DNA of 64,000 bases from NCBI RefSeq assembly GCF_012489685.1, contig NC_080046.1, forward strand, positions 23,081,038 to 23,145,037, given 5' to 3'. The first letter of the stretch is position 1. Each line of letters starts with the position of its first letter. Position numbers and translations under genes: made by a program. This document shows positions 33,203-45,675 of the stretch, piece by piece. The notes beneath the pieces are model-generated. The model did not search any database. It was given only the letters and a program-made list of their open reading frames with translations, and was not told the DNA's origin. Source of the DNA: Lotus japonicus (taxonomy: Eukaryota; Streptophyta; Magnoliopsida; Fabales; Fabaceae).

Positions 33203-35554
33203 ATGGCTCTGCAGCTACCATCATCTTCCTCGTCTACCCGTGGATTGAACTACGATATCTTCCTCAGCTGCGGGACTGAAGATACCCTTTTTTTCACTAG
33301 CCTTCTCTTCGAAGCTCTTTGCGACAGGGGAATCCGCACATTCACTGATCTTGAGGTGGTCGACGAAATCACACCAGCACTTGAGGAGGCAATTCAAACC
33401 TCCAGAATTGCTATCGTTGTTCTCTCTAAGAACTATGCATCATCTTCGTTTTGCTTAGATAAGCTTTCCAAGATCCTTGACCACTTCAGGGACAAACTTC
33501 ACCCGGTTTTTTATCAAGTGGATCCCGATGATGTGCAAATGCTGAGAGGAACTGATGATAGAGTGAAGAAATGGACGATTTCTCTGCAGCAAGTTGCTAA
33601 CTTGCCCGGTTGGCAATGTGGTGAACTCGGGTACCCCTCTTTTCTTATATATATATATATCTAACATGTTAATTTGTTCATCTTATATCAAACAATTTGA
33701 TGGTAATTAATACATACACACACGGATTTAAATTTAATTGTCTGGACAGGATTGAATGTTATGAAAAGATGTTTATTTGGAAGATAGTTGAAGAGGTTTT
33801 CAACAAGATTAAATACGTCCTTTTAGATGTTGCAGACAACCCTGTTGGATTGGAGTCCCGAGTGCAAGAAGTAATCAAGCTTTTAGACCTTGAGTCTGAT
33901 GGTGGAGTCCAAATGGTAGGTATCGTTGGAATTGGGGGAATAGGAAAAACAACACTTGTTCGGGCAGTTCATAATTTGATAGCTGGCCAATTTGAAGTTG
34001 TGTGTTTTCTTCACAATGTGAGAGAAATACAAATTAAATATGGATTAAAACACCTCCAAGACAGACTTCTTTATCATAGACATGGAGAGGATTATCATGA
34101 GGAAGGTATTAAGCTTACATGTTCGTCGGAACGAATTGCAGAAGTAAGACATAGGCTTTGTCGAAAGAAGGTTATATTGATTGTAGATGATGTTGACAAA
34201 TTGGAGCAGTTGCAGGCTGTGGCTGGAAGTCCTAATTGGTTCGGTCCTGGTAGTAGAGTTATCATTACCAGTCGAAACAAAAATTTGCTAGTAAGTCATG
34301 GGATTGAAAGAATATATGAAGTGAGTGAGTTAAATGATGAAGAAGCCCTTGATTTGTTGACCTATAGTGCTTTCAAGAATAAAATAGCCCCTTCAGAGTT
34401 CAAGGAGGTCCTAATTGATTCAGTAACTTTAGCGTCAGGTCTTCCATTGTCATCCAAGGTAATAGGTTCCACGTTATATAGTAGAAATGTGGGATACTGG
34501 AAATCTTACTTAAAACGTGGTAAATGGGTTCCTGATGAAAAAATCCAAAAAACACTAGAAGTAAGCTTAGATGGTTTGGAGACTATGGAGAAATGTGTTT
34601 TTCTTGACATTGCTTGTTGCTTCAAAGGGTATTCCCTAGTCGAGGTTCAATATATACTCTGTGCCCATTATGGTTACTGCGCGACAGATTACATTAGTGC
34701 ATTGGTTCGTCAATCTCTCATAAACATTAGTTCAAGTGGTGAGCTAACATTACATGACTTGATGCGGAATATGGGTAAACAAATTGATCGACGAAAATCA
34801 CCTGGCAGTAGGTTATGGATCCTTGAAGAAATACTTCATGTTTTCAAATATAGTTATTTCACGGTGAGTAAGATTTACATGAATGATTTGATTTCATTTT
34901 AATCTTAATTTATCATTTGGACTATTATACCCTCACATCAAATTGTTCTTTACTATATATCATACCTTAAATTTAAATTTACGTGCTTAGTTCTAACAAT
35001 ACATCTTCTGGTCGATTTGCGCATTTTTGTTTGAAGATAACAGATAAAATTGAAATCATATTCTTGGATTTATCCTCAACTGAAGAAGGAAAAATATACT
35101 GGGATGGAGAGGGCTTCAAAAACATGGGAAACCTCAAGACACTTATTATTAAAAATGCTCATTTTTCTCAAGCTCCGAGACATCTTCCAAGTAGTTTGAG
35201 AGTATTGGAATGGCAGAGATATCCTTCACAGTATTTACCACCTAATTTTCATCCTGAGAATCTTGCCATATGTAAGTTACCCAAGCGTTGCTTTGTGTCA
35301 TCTGAGATAAGTGGCTTATTGAATAAGGTAAGTGCAAAATGTGTGTTCATTTTCTAGTCTCGTATATTAATAAACTTTCTCTAAGAATATTATTCATTGG
35401 GCTTTGATGTTTTATTTCTTTGTTTCTACATTTTTTTCAGAAGCCTATGAATTTGGATGATTTGAGTTTTGACAATGGTGAACATTCAAATGAGATGCTT
35501 TATGTATCTTGTCTGCCAAAGTCAGAAGAAATTAGTGTTATGGTCTCATATTAA
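33203..35554 (+). CDS. TIR-NB-ARC protein with degenerate TIR and truncated LRR
   Basis: Exons 33203-33630, 33750-34863, 35037-35327 and 35441-35554 join in phase to 648 residues, well short of a full TIR-NBS-LRR. TIR (about 15-140): the usual SFRGEDTR reads SCGTEDTL, the BB-loop stretch is shortened (FTDLEVVDEITP), and the position of the catalytic Glu in WCLDEL is Lys (FCLDKL), predicting loss of NADase activity. NB-ARC is well kept: P-loop GIGGIGKTTL, kinase 2 LIVDDVD, RNBS-B GSRVIITSR, GLPL as ASGLPLS, RNBS-D CVFLDIACCFKG, and LHDLM in place of MHD. Exon 3 has the short post-NB region (LKTLIIKNAHFSQAP) and exon 4 ends after 38 codons without LRRs. Reading through the first donor gives a 153-residue TIR-only product. 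It is paralogous to 51986-54486. It may be a nucleotide-binding adaptor or decoy, or simply decaying. Confidence 0.88.
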
Positions 35555-37509
35555 ACCAAAATTTGGGTGCAATGCAAGTGCACAGTAAGATGCAAATTCA
35601 GGGTAGTCAGTTGTCTTTTTGTGCACCTCCAGAAAGGAAAATTGAATCAAGTGCCTATTTGTCAAGTTGGACTTGTAACATTGGTGATGATTGCATGAGT
35701 GAATCCATCTTGTTGCTGTTCCGTCTTTTGTTAGGAAATTAATGATGGAAGAACATTCATTTAAGTAACATACATTTTAATATGATGTTATCAATCCTAT
35801 CCTTTGTTGTTATCTAATTTGTATGATTCATTGTCTTTTCAAAATGATAAAGAAAAATCAATTTTATGATCTTTCGTTTCTCATCTACAAACCAAATAGA
35901 TTTAGAGCTCTTACGCGTATTAGGCACGATAATATAAACTTATATAATATATTATGGATATATCCATTGTTTGGTACTAACGTTGTACTGTATAAGTTTA
36001 TCCATCAATCCCCTCTTATACATTAAAATGATGGATTATTTAGTTCACTCTATAGATGATGTATAAGCAATGATAAGAGTGTGATGTATAAGATGCATGA
36101 AAATATTGATCAACCGCCACCACTACCACCCCCACCACCGCCACCGCCTCCATCACCACCGTCTCCACCACACTCCACTCCTACCACCGTCGTCTCTGCT
36201 GCCATCATTATCGGCACAGCTACCACCACTACCCTTGCCGCCACCAACCAACACCACCACCACCACCACCACCACCACCACCACCACCACCATCATCATC
36301 ACCATCACTTTCCAAAACCATCGTCGCGACCACCACCCGAACCGCCATTTTCGCCCTACAACACCCAATCTGAAACCCACATTGTCGTGCGTCCTCCTTC
36401 GCCGTAACCAATTCAATCGGTGGGTTTTCCAAACCCATAACCACATTGATCCCTAAACCTAAACCCAAAATAGATTGGTTTTCCATCGATCGAAGTAGAA
36501 CAGAGCAGATCCAAAGAAGAGATTGAAGCTTTCTGGGTCTTCCCCTTCTTCTCTATTTGTGCTTTAGAGATATGGAGGTCGAAGAACCAAAAGATGCAAA
36601 TATTTAAGCTTATATGAGCATGGCTTTTCTGGTCTTCAAGTCTTACCGGGTCTCCCACAACATAAACGAGCACCTCTCTACTCCCAATTTTTGTATTGTA
36701 AGATGTAAATGTTCAATCTAAGATAAATGGGTTGCATGAATAACATATTCTCAGAGGGGGAAGAAGAAGACGAGGATGTGGTTAGAATGAAGTGATGGTG
36801 GTGTTGTGGTTGTGGTACGATGGTGGTGACAGTAAAGTAGAAGATGGTGCGTTGAGATGGGAAGAAGAAGAAGAAAAAGAAGAGGTTGGGAGTTTTGTTT
36901 TGTTTTTTTATAGGTCGGGATCCTTTTCTCTATCAATCACCTTGCCACATCACTTAAGTTTGGCCACATAAGCATCTAATGTTAAGAAATGGATGGAACT
37001 TGGACGGAAGACTAGCTTTGCAACTTCGTCAATAAGTGAGGGATACAAAAATCTAATAAACTATGAGAGGGACGATTTTAGTCAAATCGTGAAAAGTCGG
37101 GGACCAAAAGTGTTATTAAGCCATATATTTATTCAAACGTGTTCTATTATTTGTGAATGAATGTTAAAACCCAGAAGCAAGACTAGTTTTAGGAATTATT
37201 GTATGCCTGGATTTAAAATTCGGAACCAATGCAATTTATCGGGTTCTAAAATTTGGAAGTGAGTTTAACTATAATTCTTACAACCACCGGGCAGTAAATG
37301 CTGAAAAAAAAATTACTTATTGAAAATTCCAAAATTCGCAAAAACGGGATCTGCCGCACCCGCTAAATCTTTTCCGATGAGGAATGAGAGGAAGTGAGGT
37401 AATGGTGAAAAAACTGTTTTTGAAAACATTTTCTTTTTTGATACACAGAAGAGTACAAAAGAACAAATTAAAAACTAAGGGACACCTAGAGCATCCTTCA
37501 AGATGAAGA
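35555..37509. other. Intergenic with CAC microsatellite and TIR-element remnant
   Basis: No gene is supported. At 36110-36310 CCACCG and CAC/CAT triplet runs create Pro- and His-rich frames that I regard as artefacts. At about 37010-37120 the sequence CGGGGACCAAAAGTGTTATT and nearby GAGGGACGATTTTAGTC resemble an inverted-repeat end of the same kind as at 50249-50368. No left partner was found, so it is a one-ended MULE-like remnant. Confidence 0.5.
36250..36305. repeat. (CAC)n microsatellite grading to (CAT)n
   Basis: About 14 CAC units followed by CAT units. It gives a poly-His frame on + and poly-Val on the other strand; not coding. Confidence 0.95.
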
Positions 37510-37518
37510 CTTGAAGCT

Positions 37519-37766
37519 GGGAATTGGGTTTGGGGCCTCCCCTATGGGGCTCCGCGCCCCACTTAAAGTGGAGAAATTACTCGAAAGCCCCCCTTTAATA
37601 GAATACGGAAATTTATCTTCCGTATTGAATATGGAACTTCATTTTCCGTATTCGATATGGAACTTCATTTTCCGTATTTTGGGTCTGTATAGTCTTTAAG
37701 CAAAAATCTAATTAGCTTTATTAAGTGGGGCGCGGAGCCCCATAGGGGGGCCCAAACCCAATTCCC
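37519..37766. mobile_element. MULE-type MITE, 248 bp, with about 48-bp TIRs
   Basis: Termini are GGGAATTGGGTTTGGGG and CCCAAACCCAATTCCC, pairing for about 48 bp including GGGGCTCCGCGCCCCACTTAA. A perfect 9-bp target duplication CTTGAAGCT lies at 37510-37518 and 37767-37775. Internally TTTCCGTATTGAATATGGAA-like units repeat two or three times. The near-perfect TIRs and exact target duplication point to a recent insertion. Confidence 0.95.
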
Positions 37767-38069
37767 CTTGAAGCTCTAGATCAGGAAATTGCACCATGGT
37801 AAAATAAGTTTTAAAGACAGAAACTACAATAAAAAAAAGTCCTTTATATTTTTTTAAGGGGAGGGTAGTATTGAGATTTTGAAAAGTGGAGTGAAAATTG
37901 GGTTAGTCGGGTGTTAAAACTAATTAACCACCTAAATTTTTTATTACTATTATTTTATTTTTATAACAATAAATGCAAGTGGGCATGTGAAAGGGGAAAA
38001 AAATATTAAGGGAATCAAGTTGGAAATGGGGTGGGTCCACCTCGTACACATAAACCCATTATACTATTA

Positions 38070-38475
38070 CTCCCTCCGTTCATATTTATAAGAACCAAAA
38101 TAACATTTCACGCCCCTTAAGAAAGTGGTTGGTAGTATTAAACTTATTCAATTTATCTCAACTTTCCAAAACTACCCCAACTTATTTTTTTTTTAATTTC
38201 TATTTATCATTAATGAGTTGCATAGTGGAAAGAAAGAGAAACCTCTATTAAATGAGGGTATTGTTGCCAAAAAATAATTAATGCATCTTGAAATTTGAAT
38301 TGATTCTTATAAAAAGGATCAAGCTACACTTCTCATTAGTTTACCTCCTTTTGATTATGTTCATTTTAGGTTTGACTCTTGTAATTCTCTCTATGAGAGA
38401 AGTTAGTTGGGCGCTTTAAGTCCCGAAACTAATCAAAAAAAAAAAATTGGTTCTTATAAATAGTAACGGATGGAG
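38070..38475. mobile_element. Stowaway-type MITE with internal A-tailed insert
   Basis: Termini CTCCCTCCGTTCATATTTAT and ATAAATAGTAACGGATGGAG are flanked by TA on both sides (38068-38069 and 38476-38477), as for Tc1/mariner Stowaway elements. At about 38320-38450 a stretch ending in AATCAAAAAAAAAAAA interrupts the expected structure and may be a small retroposed fragment. Confidence 0.85.
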
Positions 38476-38477
38476 TA

Positions 38478-39000
38478 TTATTTTAGAGTTTTGATTCATT
38501 CATATTTTCACTTTAATTCTACCATTTGACTTCTAATTTTTTCAAATGAGAAATATAAATTATACTATCCTGAAATTGATCACTGGACATTGCTCTCCCC
38601 AATCCATACATCCCTTCTAAGTAAGTGTAAATAATTAATTCATTATTTTATCTTCAATTTATAATTAAAATTTTAAAAAGGAAAAAAAATGAGGAAATCA
38701 ATAGGAGGGAGATCCCCTTCACACCTTTCACTTATTTTTCTAGGGGAAGACCTTTCAATTGTTGCGTACATCACATTGTTTGTTTTTTTTTCTTTGTTGT
38801 TTACTTTGTTCTCAAATGAGTAATGACTCCCAAACACTTCTCTTCTTATTTATATTTTCACTTTTTTTTTTATATTTTTTTTCTGAATTTCCTATGAAAT
38901 CATCTATCCGATGAGTTATTATTTCTCTTTTTATCCAAATCTACTCTTGGTGAGTTAGTTGTGTAGAAGTAGAATGAACTAAGTGCTACATACAATCATA
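38478..39000. other. A/T-rich spacer
   Basis: No gene or element border was recognised between the Stowaway MITE and Helitron A. Confidence 0.5.
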
Positions 39001-39442
39001 CTAGATATTATACCTGTGCAACTGTACGTTGCACAGATTTACTTACAATATTTTATAACATTATATTAAAATTATTATAGTTTAACTAAATAAAAATAAA
39101 ATTATTTTTTAGTATAAATATAAAAAATTGTATTAAGACATTTTAATAAATATTATTATAGTTATTTTTGTATAAATAATTAATATTACTCAAATTTAAT
39201 TATTAGCATAGAAATAATGTTAACAATTAAATTTTTTATTTATTTAATAATATGAAAAATTATTAAGTTAATTTGAAATATTTAAATTACGTAACACATG
39301 TTAAGTAATAACTGTTTAATATCATAAAATAAGTTTTAATATCATTTTTGATACTTTTTACCTAGAAAGTCATTTGCTGTGGCATTTTAAGACCAAGAAG
39401 AATAAATTAATTTTAACTTATTGAATTATAATAAAGTGATAA

Positions 39443-40785
39443 TTTTTTTTTACAGCAAAAAGAATATATATTATTGATTGAAAGGAACATGAACAAACCC
39501 ACACAGAAAGGTACCACCAAGAAAACCCCACCCAGACTCTTAAAAACTAGAGTGTGTGCCTCATTAAAACCTTACTAGAAAAAACTCATTTAGGAAAAAA
39601 AACCTAGTGAAGGAAAAAGAGTAAAACACACCATAGAGAGCCAAAAATTAAAAACTAAACTTTCAATACCCCACCCTATTACATCCAGTTCATCCAATTG
39701 ATGAAAAAACATACAAGAAAACCAACAAACAATTAACATGCCATAGATCAAAATCTGTTGATTACCATTGCCTCCAAAACGCTTGTCCCCCAGCCAGAAT
39801 ATAAGCCAAAAAACAGAAGCAAATTCTCTAAGCAAACCCATCACCACTTCATACAAAACTACCTTCAAGGAATTACTCAACCCCCACAATAACCAAAGAA
39901 TACCAATCTGTGACTATGCATAAAGCACCCGCAAAAAACCCCAATTCCATCAAAATTGCCACCTAATCATACTATCAACCTCCCACCTTTAAATCCTCAC
40001 TGTCATATTTTAATGCAGATTGCTCCATATATGCCCAGTACCACTGCATCAGACAGCTACAACAGCTTCACCAATCTGCCAGAATGTCAACCTCCCATCC
40101 CTCCCGCTCTTTGCCAAAAAAAACCGCCACCTCAGTCCCCTCCCTAAGCATATGCCGTACCCCCCAAGCAGTTTACCATTGGAATCAGAAAATAAATTTT
40201 GCAAAGTAACTAGTAAAGTCTCCAAGGTCTTCTTCCACTACTTTGAACCCACCCCGCAGCAACTTTGAATCGCTTTCGAAGTCAGTGGCCCAAACCCACA
40301 TTCCAAATCCACGTATTCCCCAGAACCCACACACCAGATCACTTCTACTACTGAAGATTGGGATGGTTTTCTCTTACCTGAGCAGTGAACCTTTGCAAAA
40401 TCTGTGTTTCGTTCCCGTTGAAGACCACCCCCAATTCTTTTCCCAGTCGCCACGCTTGTTGCGCCCACGCCGCTGCACTTTCCTCGTCGTCGCGATCCTG
40501 ACCTGGGGGAGACACCTGCGAGGAGATTTTCGGCCTGTTACGGCTCCCCTTTGGTCTCCCGGCCCTCTCTTCGCTGGAGGCTTCTCAGAAGCAAGACCTC
40601 GACGATTAGCCACTACTGAGGCTACCTTTTTCCTCTCCCTTCTACGGTTTACACGCTTGAGAACTCTTTCTTCCAGAACATCATCACCATCCACTTCTAA
40701 ACAAACATAATCACCCATACCCACACCCGAACCGTCAGCCCACTCGTCAGAAATCCCTGCTCCATCATCCAACCTTCCAATATCC
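39443..40785 (-). mobile_element. Poly(A)-tailed retro-insert, probably a truncated LINE
   Basis: On the minus strand it starts at 40785 and ends in a 10-base A tail (T run at 39443-39452). The target duplication is 14-15 bp: ATAATAAAGTGATAA at 39428-39442 and ATAATAAGTGATAA at 41752-41765. The right copy was later split by the hAT element. The empty site is preserved in Helitron B near 47266-47282. A minus-strand open frame (40785-40374) encodes an Arg/Lys-rich protein without a recognised domain (for example VNRRRERKKVASVVANRRG). It could be the tail of a LINE ORF1 or a captured transcript; no reverse transcriptase is present. Confidence 0.75.
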
Positions 40786-40793
40786 ATAATAAG

Positions 40794-41751
40794 GAAGGTT
40801 ATTAGAACCGGACCGGTGATTAAACCGGTGAAGGCACTGGTTCAAGGTTCATTGGTTCAATTGTAAATGAATCGTGGTTTGACCGATATTACCGCTATCA
40901 ATTATAAAATATTATTTTAAAATATATATACAATATATAAGGTGATATTGAATGAAAAAAGTCAATATTTTTCCAAGTATAGAAAAAAAAGACTATCAAA
41001 TATTTAATATCTATGTATCATGATTTTATATTAAGAGTATGACTTTTTATGAAAAAATTACATTTGTCAAATCATAAAAACGTTAATAAAATAATAAGAG
41101 TCCTATAAGAGGTGAAAAAATATAGAGCCCAAGGAGGCATTATTTTGGCAGTAACGTGATGTTTAATTATATATTTATATGATTGTAATTACATTAAAAA
41201 ATGCATTTCATTTCAAAAAAAAAATTACATTAAAAAATGCAAAAGTCAAATAAACAATTATTGAGGGGTATGGACTTAAGTGTCAAAGCCCAAACCTAAA
41301 TTAGGGTTTTCTTTTAGTACTTAAGCCAAATTCTTACTTCTCTCTCCTCACCTCACAGAAAAAACGGCTGTGGTTCATCAAAGTTTTTGCACTTCTGAGC
41401 AATTCATCACAGTTCCATCTGCAATTTTGACAACTCTCAATTCCACCTGCATCTGATTGTCACTATGACTTGCCTCTAGTTCTCTCAATGGCCATTCAAG
41501 CTCACCTTTCTTCTTCCCTCTTTCTATGTTTTATTGGTCAATTCCCTCTTTCTCTATCTCTCTTTTTCAACTTGTCCTGTCTTTTTTTTTCCGTTCCCAC
41601 TGTTAAAATTCGAACGGTTCTTGGCCGATTTTCCCGGTTTGCATCCGGTTTTTCTTCCCTCCGATTATCTAGTGGTTTTGGACCAGTCACTGGTCCGGTT
41701 CCCGGTTGTAACGGTTGAACCGGCCGGTCCGGTCCAGTTTTAATAACCGTG
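40794..41751. mobile_element. Non-autonomous hAT element, 958 bp
   Basis: Termini GAAGGTTATTAGAACCGGAC and, inverted, CACGGTTATTAAAACTGGAC are followed by further CCGG-rich inverted sequence. A perfect 8-bp duplication ATAATAAG is at 40786-40793 and 41752-41759. The interior has no transposase. A pyrimidine-rich stretch at 41330-41640 with a short open frame could be captured host sequence but matches nothing I know. Confidence 0.88.
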
Positions 41752-43245
41752 ATAATAAGTGATAACTTAAATATCCTTTTGAATTTTTTTTTCTAAAATA
41801 TTATCTTGTGAATTTAATTTTTTTTCCAACTTATTTGATTTGCGATATGTTTTCTCATAGCCGATAGTCATGAAACTAATCCCCTAGGCTATATACGATC
41901 ATGTTAAGTGGATAGGCCAGACATCTCACTAAATATTTATTCAACTTTGACCATTATTATTTTTCTCTATTATGGTTCATCGAGTATTTTTTACTAAAAT
42001 ATAATAGATAAAAAAATATGTTTAAACATTTTTTTCAATAATGGACATATATGTTATACTTAATATTTTTTTTGAACATATGTTATACTTAATATTAAAT
42101 ACCTTTAAGCAACATTTTTCAAGTTTAAAATATTATGTCAATATTATTTATTATTAAATATTTTTTATTTTTAATATTTGTCAAATGCAAAACTTATGAC
42201 AATTTTAGTGTTTTTATTTAAAAAATCAATTTTTAGTTGGTGAATGTTGTTATTTATTGTAAGTAGTTGAGTATTTTTTAACAATACAAATATTTTTCAG
42301 TTTTTAATTATTTTTTAACACATTATTACAAAGGTATGAGACTTTTATGGTTTAATGTATAGTTGTTGAATTTTAAAACTATTTTGTCTAAATTATTTGT
42401 TAGTAAATATTATTTTTTAATTTGATTTAATTTTTAATATTTGTGAAATACAAAAACTCAACTAAATTTTAAGTTTATGATTGTTATTTAATATAAGTAG
42501 TTGAATAGTTTTTGAAAATATAAATTTTTTGAATTTGAATTTTATCATTGTTTAATATATTTATTGCAATTTTTTTCTTGGATGCTTTTAATACATTGCA
42601 ACACTTGAGTTCTGCTTATGTATTTAATGCTAACACTCAAGTGTGTTTTACATATATACTAGAAATTAAACCCGTGCGTTGCACGGGTTTTTTTTAAATA
42701 GTAATTTTTAATTGTGATATTTAAATTTATGTAGAGGTAAAAAAAATGTAAATGGAAGAAGCTTTGGATTATCAAAATACATATTAATTATAATTATATT
42801 GAAGAAGTTCATTAAAACTTTATTATGCAATACATTTTTAGTATATTGTGCATATTTTTCATCTTTCTCAATAATAAGTATATTCAATTTGGTGGTGTTA
42901 CTCTAGAAAACACAAGGTGATAACTTTACATAGTTAGTTATCACTGATATAATTTAGTTTTTCTTAATTATATTTATAATTACTAAATTTATCAAATATT
43001 AAAATTTAAAATGCTTAACTATTGATTTTTTTAACAAATCATTAAGTAAATGAAGCATTAGAAAAATACATAATAGAATTTGAAAACAACAGAAGCCCTA
43101 ATCAAATAAAAAAGCGGAAAAATCCTCAATCTAGTGGTGGTGAGGCAGCCATGTGAGGCATTCTGTAAAGCACGCAACTATTTGGAAGAAATGTGTTACA
43201 TGGAAGGAGAACTGAATTGCACAAGCACAATCGACTGGAATCAAG

Positions 43246-43402
43246 GTGCGCATCATTTGCATCGAAGGATCTGTCTCCCACGACACCACCCACGTCGTTA
43301 TCGCTCTGCTCCTCTTCATCGAATCCATAAACCCTTCCAAACCCATCAACATGTACCTCAAATACCTGGTAGCACCATCATTGTCGGTTCCCTCTGCATC
43401 CA
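43246..43402 (+). pseudogene. Captured ClpP (CLPP2-like) protease exon fragment
   Basis: The + frame starting VRIICIEG continues as [20 protein letters not shown] and KPINMYL. This matches the conserved N-terminal strand and helix of nuclear-encoded ClpP subunits of the CLPP2 type (family pattern RIICINGPI...VAQLLFLESENPSKPI). After MYL the frame shifts and continues as [13 protein letters not shown], equivalent to the SPGG block before the catalytic Ser. Only this one block is present; the Ser/His/Asp triad regions are absent, so it cannot be a peptidase. It lies antisense to the host Helitron C and is best explained as a captured gene fragment. Confidence 0.8.
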
Positions 43403-43979
43403 TGTTAAGTTTCTCTATTCCTATTTTCCCTTAGTCTCATTTCTTACAACCCATTTTGCTAAATCCCAGATAAACCTTCATTTTCAATGTTCTGATGTGT
43501 AAATGCCACGATTTTGTACCCCTTATATAGTTAGTTTCTTACTTATTGAGAACATAGTTGAAAAAGGTGCTTTAATAACTTCCCTTGTCAAAATGTGCCA
43601 TTATTGTAACAATTTCTTTCACTCCATTGTCTTAAAAACATAAACTCAACTAAAGTTTCTAGCTACGTTATCATTTTCTACTCTTAATTTTAGCAGGTGT
43701 AGTCAGTGTAAGGATGCTGTAGTTCTTTTGATTGGCTGCATTTTGCTCAAACCATGATGTGCAACCATATGTTCCAACATCTGGAGCAACATGGTGGAAT
43801 TTCATATGTTGTTGGTTCAGTCGTTAAAGTCAAGTTTGTTGTGAGGTTGCTGATTGTATGGGATTCAGAAGATTTATTCTATGTTGTGCGTTTTATTTTC
43901 TGAAGGCGTGTTTGTTTTAATCTTGGCTGAAGTAACAAGATTGATAACGTGTGAACCAAGTCTATCTCAAAGTTTGAAT

Positions 43980-44560
43980 TCTGTTTTACTTGGTTCTGTT
44001 ATTTTATTCTGGTAAGATTTGATTCCTTGAAGATTCTTTCCAAGAAGCGTGTTAGTGGACTCTATGACGTTCAGCCCATTGAAGATCCAAGCCTCAAGTG
44101 AACGTCTATATAAAGGAACTTATAAACCCTAGCTGTATACGGATTCAGAGTGCTACATACTGATCTTAGGGTTTTTATTTGTGAGTCCTCTTGTGAGTTT
44201 TGTACCAACTTAGTGCTTTCGTTCATCAAAGTACTAAGTTGATTTGTTTAGTTGAGTTGTAATCTCATCAAACTTGTTTATTGATAAACATGACTTGATC
44301 GCTGTGGCAGTGGTCATTAGGGGTTAGAGAAAGTTTTCTCATAGCTTAGAGGAGAAGGGCTAAGCTAGATTCACTTGTGTAATAGTGGTGGACATAAAAG
44401 AGGCTCTATACTAAGGGGGAGTACTTAGGTATAGGAGGGACTTTCATGTGACCTGTGAGCTATTATTTGATAGTGAATTGACTCCTGGATTGGTATCCTC
44501 CAGACGTAGGTGATGTTCACCGAACTGGGTTAACAACTTCTTGTGTTTGTCTGTTTAACT
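43980..44560. mobile_element. Copia-LTR-like fragment in Helitron C
   Basis: It contains phrases typical of the 3' part of legume copia LTRs and leaders, for example TAGAGAAAGTTTTCTCATAG, CTCCTGGATTGGTATCCTCC and CACCGAACTGGGTTAACAA. No intact LTR borders are seen. It may have been captured or inserted and decayed. Confidence 0.45.
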
Positions 44561-45675
44561 GTTTGTTTTTTTTTAATACTCTGATTGTGTTTTGTTGTGC
44601 TACACATTGTTGCAACATTGTGCATCACATCTGTCCTAGGTGAATACGAATTTCAGATGCTACCTCTTTTCTTATTTTTTCCAGTTCCCATATTTTGGAA
44701 AGTTAAGAAAAACAACTCATACTTTAGTTGGTTGAAGAGGCATATTAAAAAGAAAAAGTAACTTGTTAGTTTCTGTTTTTCTACTTTGCTAGGTGTGCTT
44801 GATGCCACCATCTGATGTACTGGATCTTCCTTTAATTTCTTTTATACAATTTGGATTTTCAAAAAAAAAAGTAACTACTTTTGGGTTTGGGGCGTTGAGA
44901 CCGCATGGTTTTCTAATTTTATGCCAGTGGCAATCCAAGCAAGTATCTTCTGTACTTATGTAATTGGAGCCAATTTGAAGTCATATTTTTCAATTGATTG
45001 AAATCTTTAAAATTTGTTTCCTATTCTCGCTTATAATTGTTCATTCATTTTATGGTCATTATAGTTATTTATAGATCCAGATTTGGTGCTAGGGAATATT
45101 TTGAGTGGTACGTACTTCCAAATCTGGCCAATGATGTGTTGGTGGCATGAAGATCGAAGTTCTTTTAAAGTCACTTGCACCAACTTCTAAAGTATATTTC
45201 TATGTTGTTGGACATTTGCTCTCTTTGATGGATTGAATTGGGTTGCTATTTTTTTGTCCATTTTTTTTGAAAGAAAAAATTCATATATAATAGCACAAGG
45301 GGTGCTATACCCAAGTACAAATAGGTTAAACAATAAAGAGTAACCAAGCCACTTAGCCATAATGACAAATATGTAGGACAATATTGAGGAGTGAAAGATT
45401 CCTATTCTTATGAAATCCTAAGTGAAGAGTACAGTGATGTATTATATTTTACACTTACAAATTCAGTGATCATAGAAATTTCTGTGGTTCACATTTTGTT
45501 GTTGGCTGAAAAGGTAACTTGGCAAAAGTTTCCTTTCTGTTAGGTGTTGTGTATTAGTTTTTTTTTTTTATGTTAATGAGTTGTGTCACATAGATACACA
45601 AATGATGATGTATTTGAATGATTCAATTGGATGAGCAAAATAGTATAGAAAAACATAAGAGAGACTATAAAGTAG

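Noticed and set aside
36081..36407. Pro/His-rich open frame (poly-P then poly-H)
   Set aside because: It is a translation of CCACCG and CAC/CAT triplet runs; all frames on both strands are open and there is no domain or splice context.
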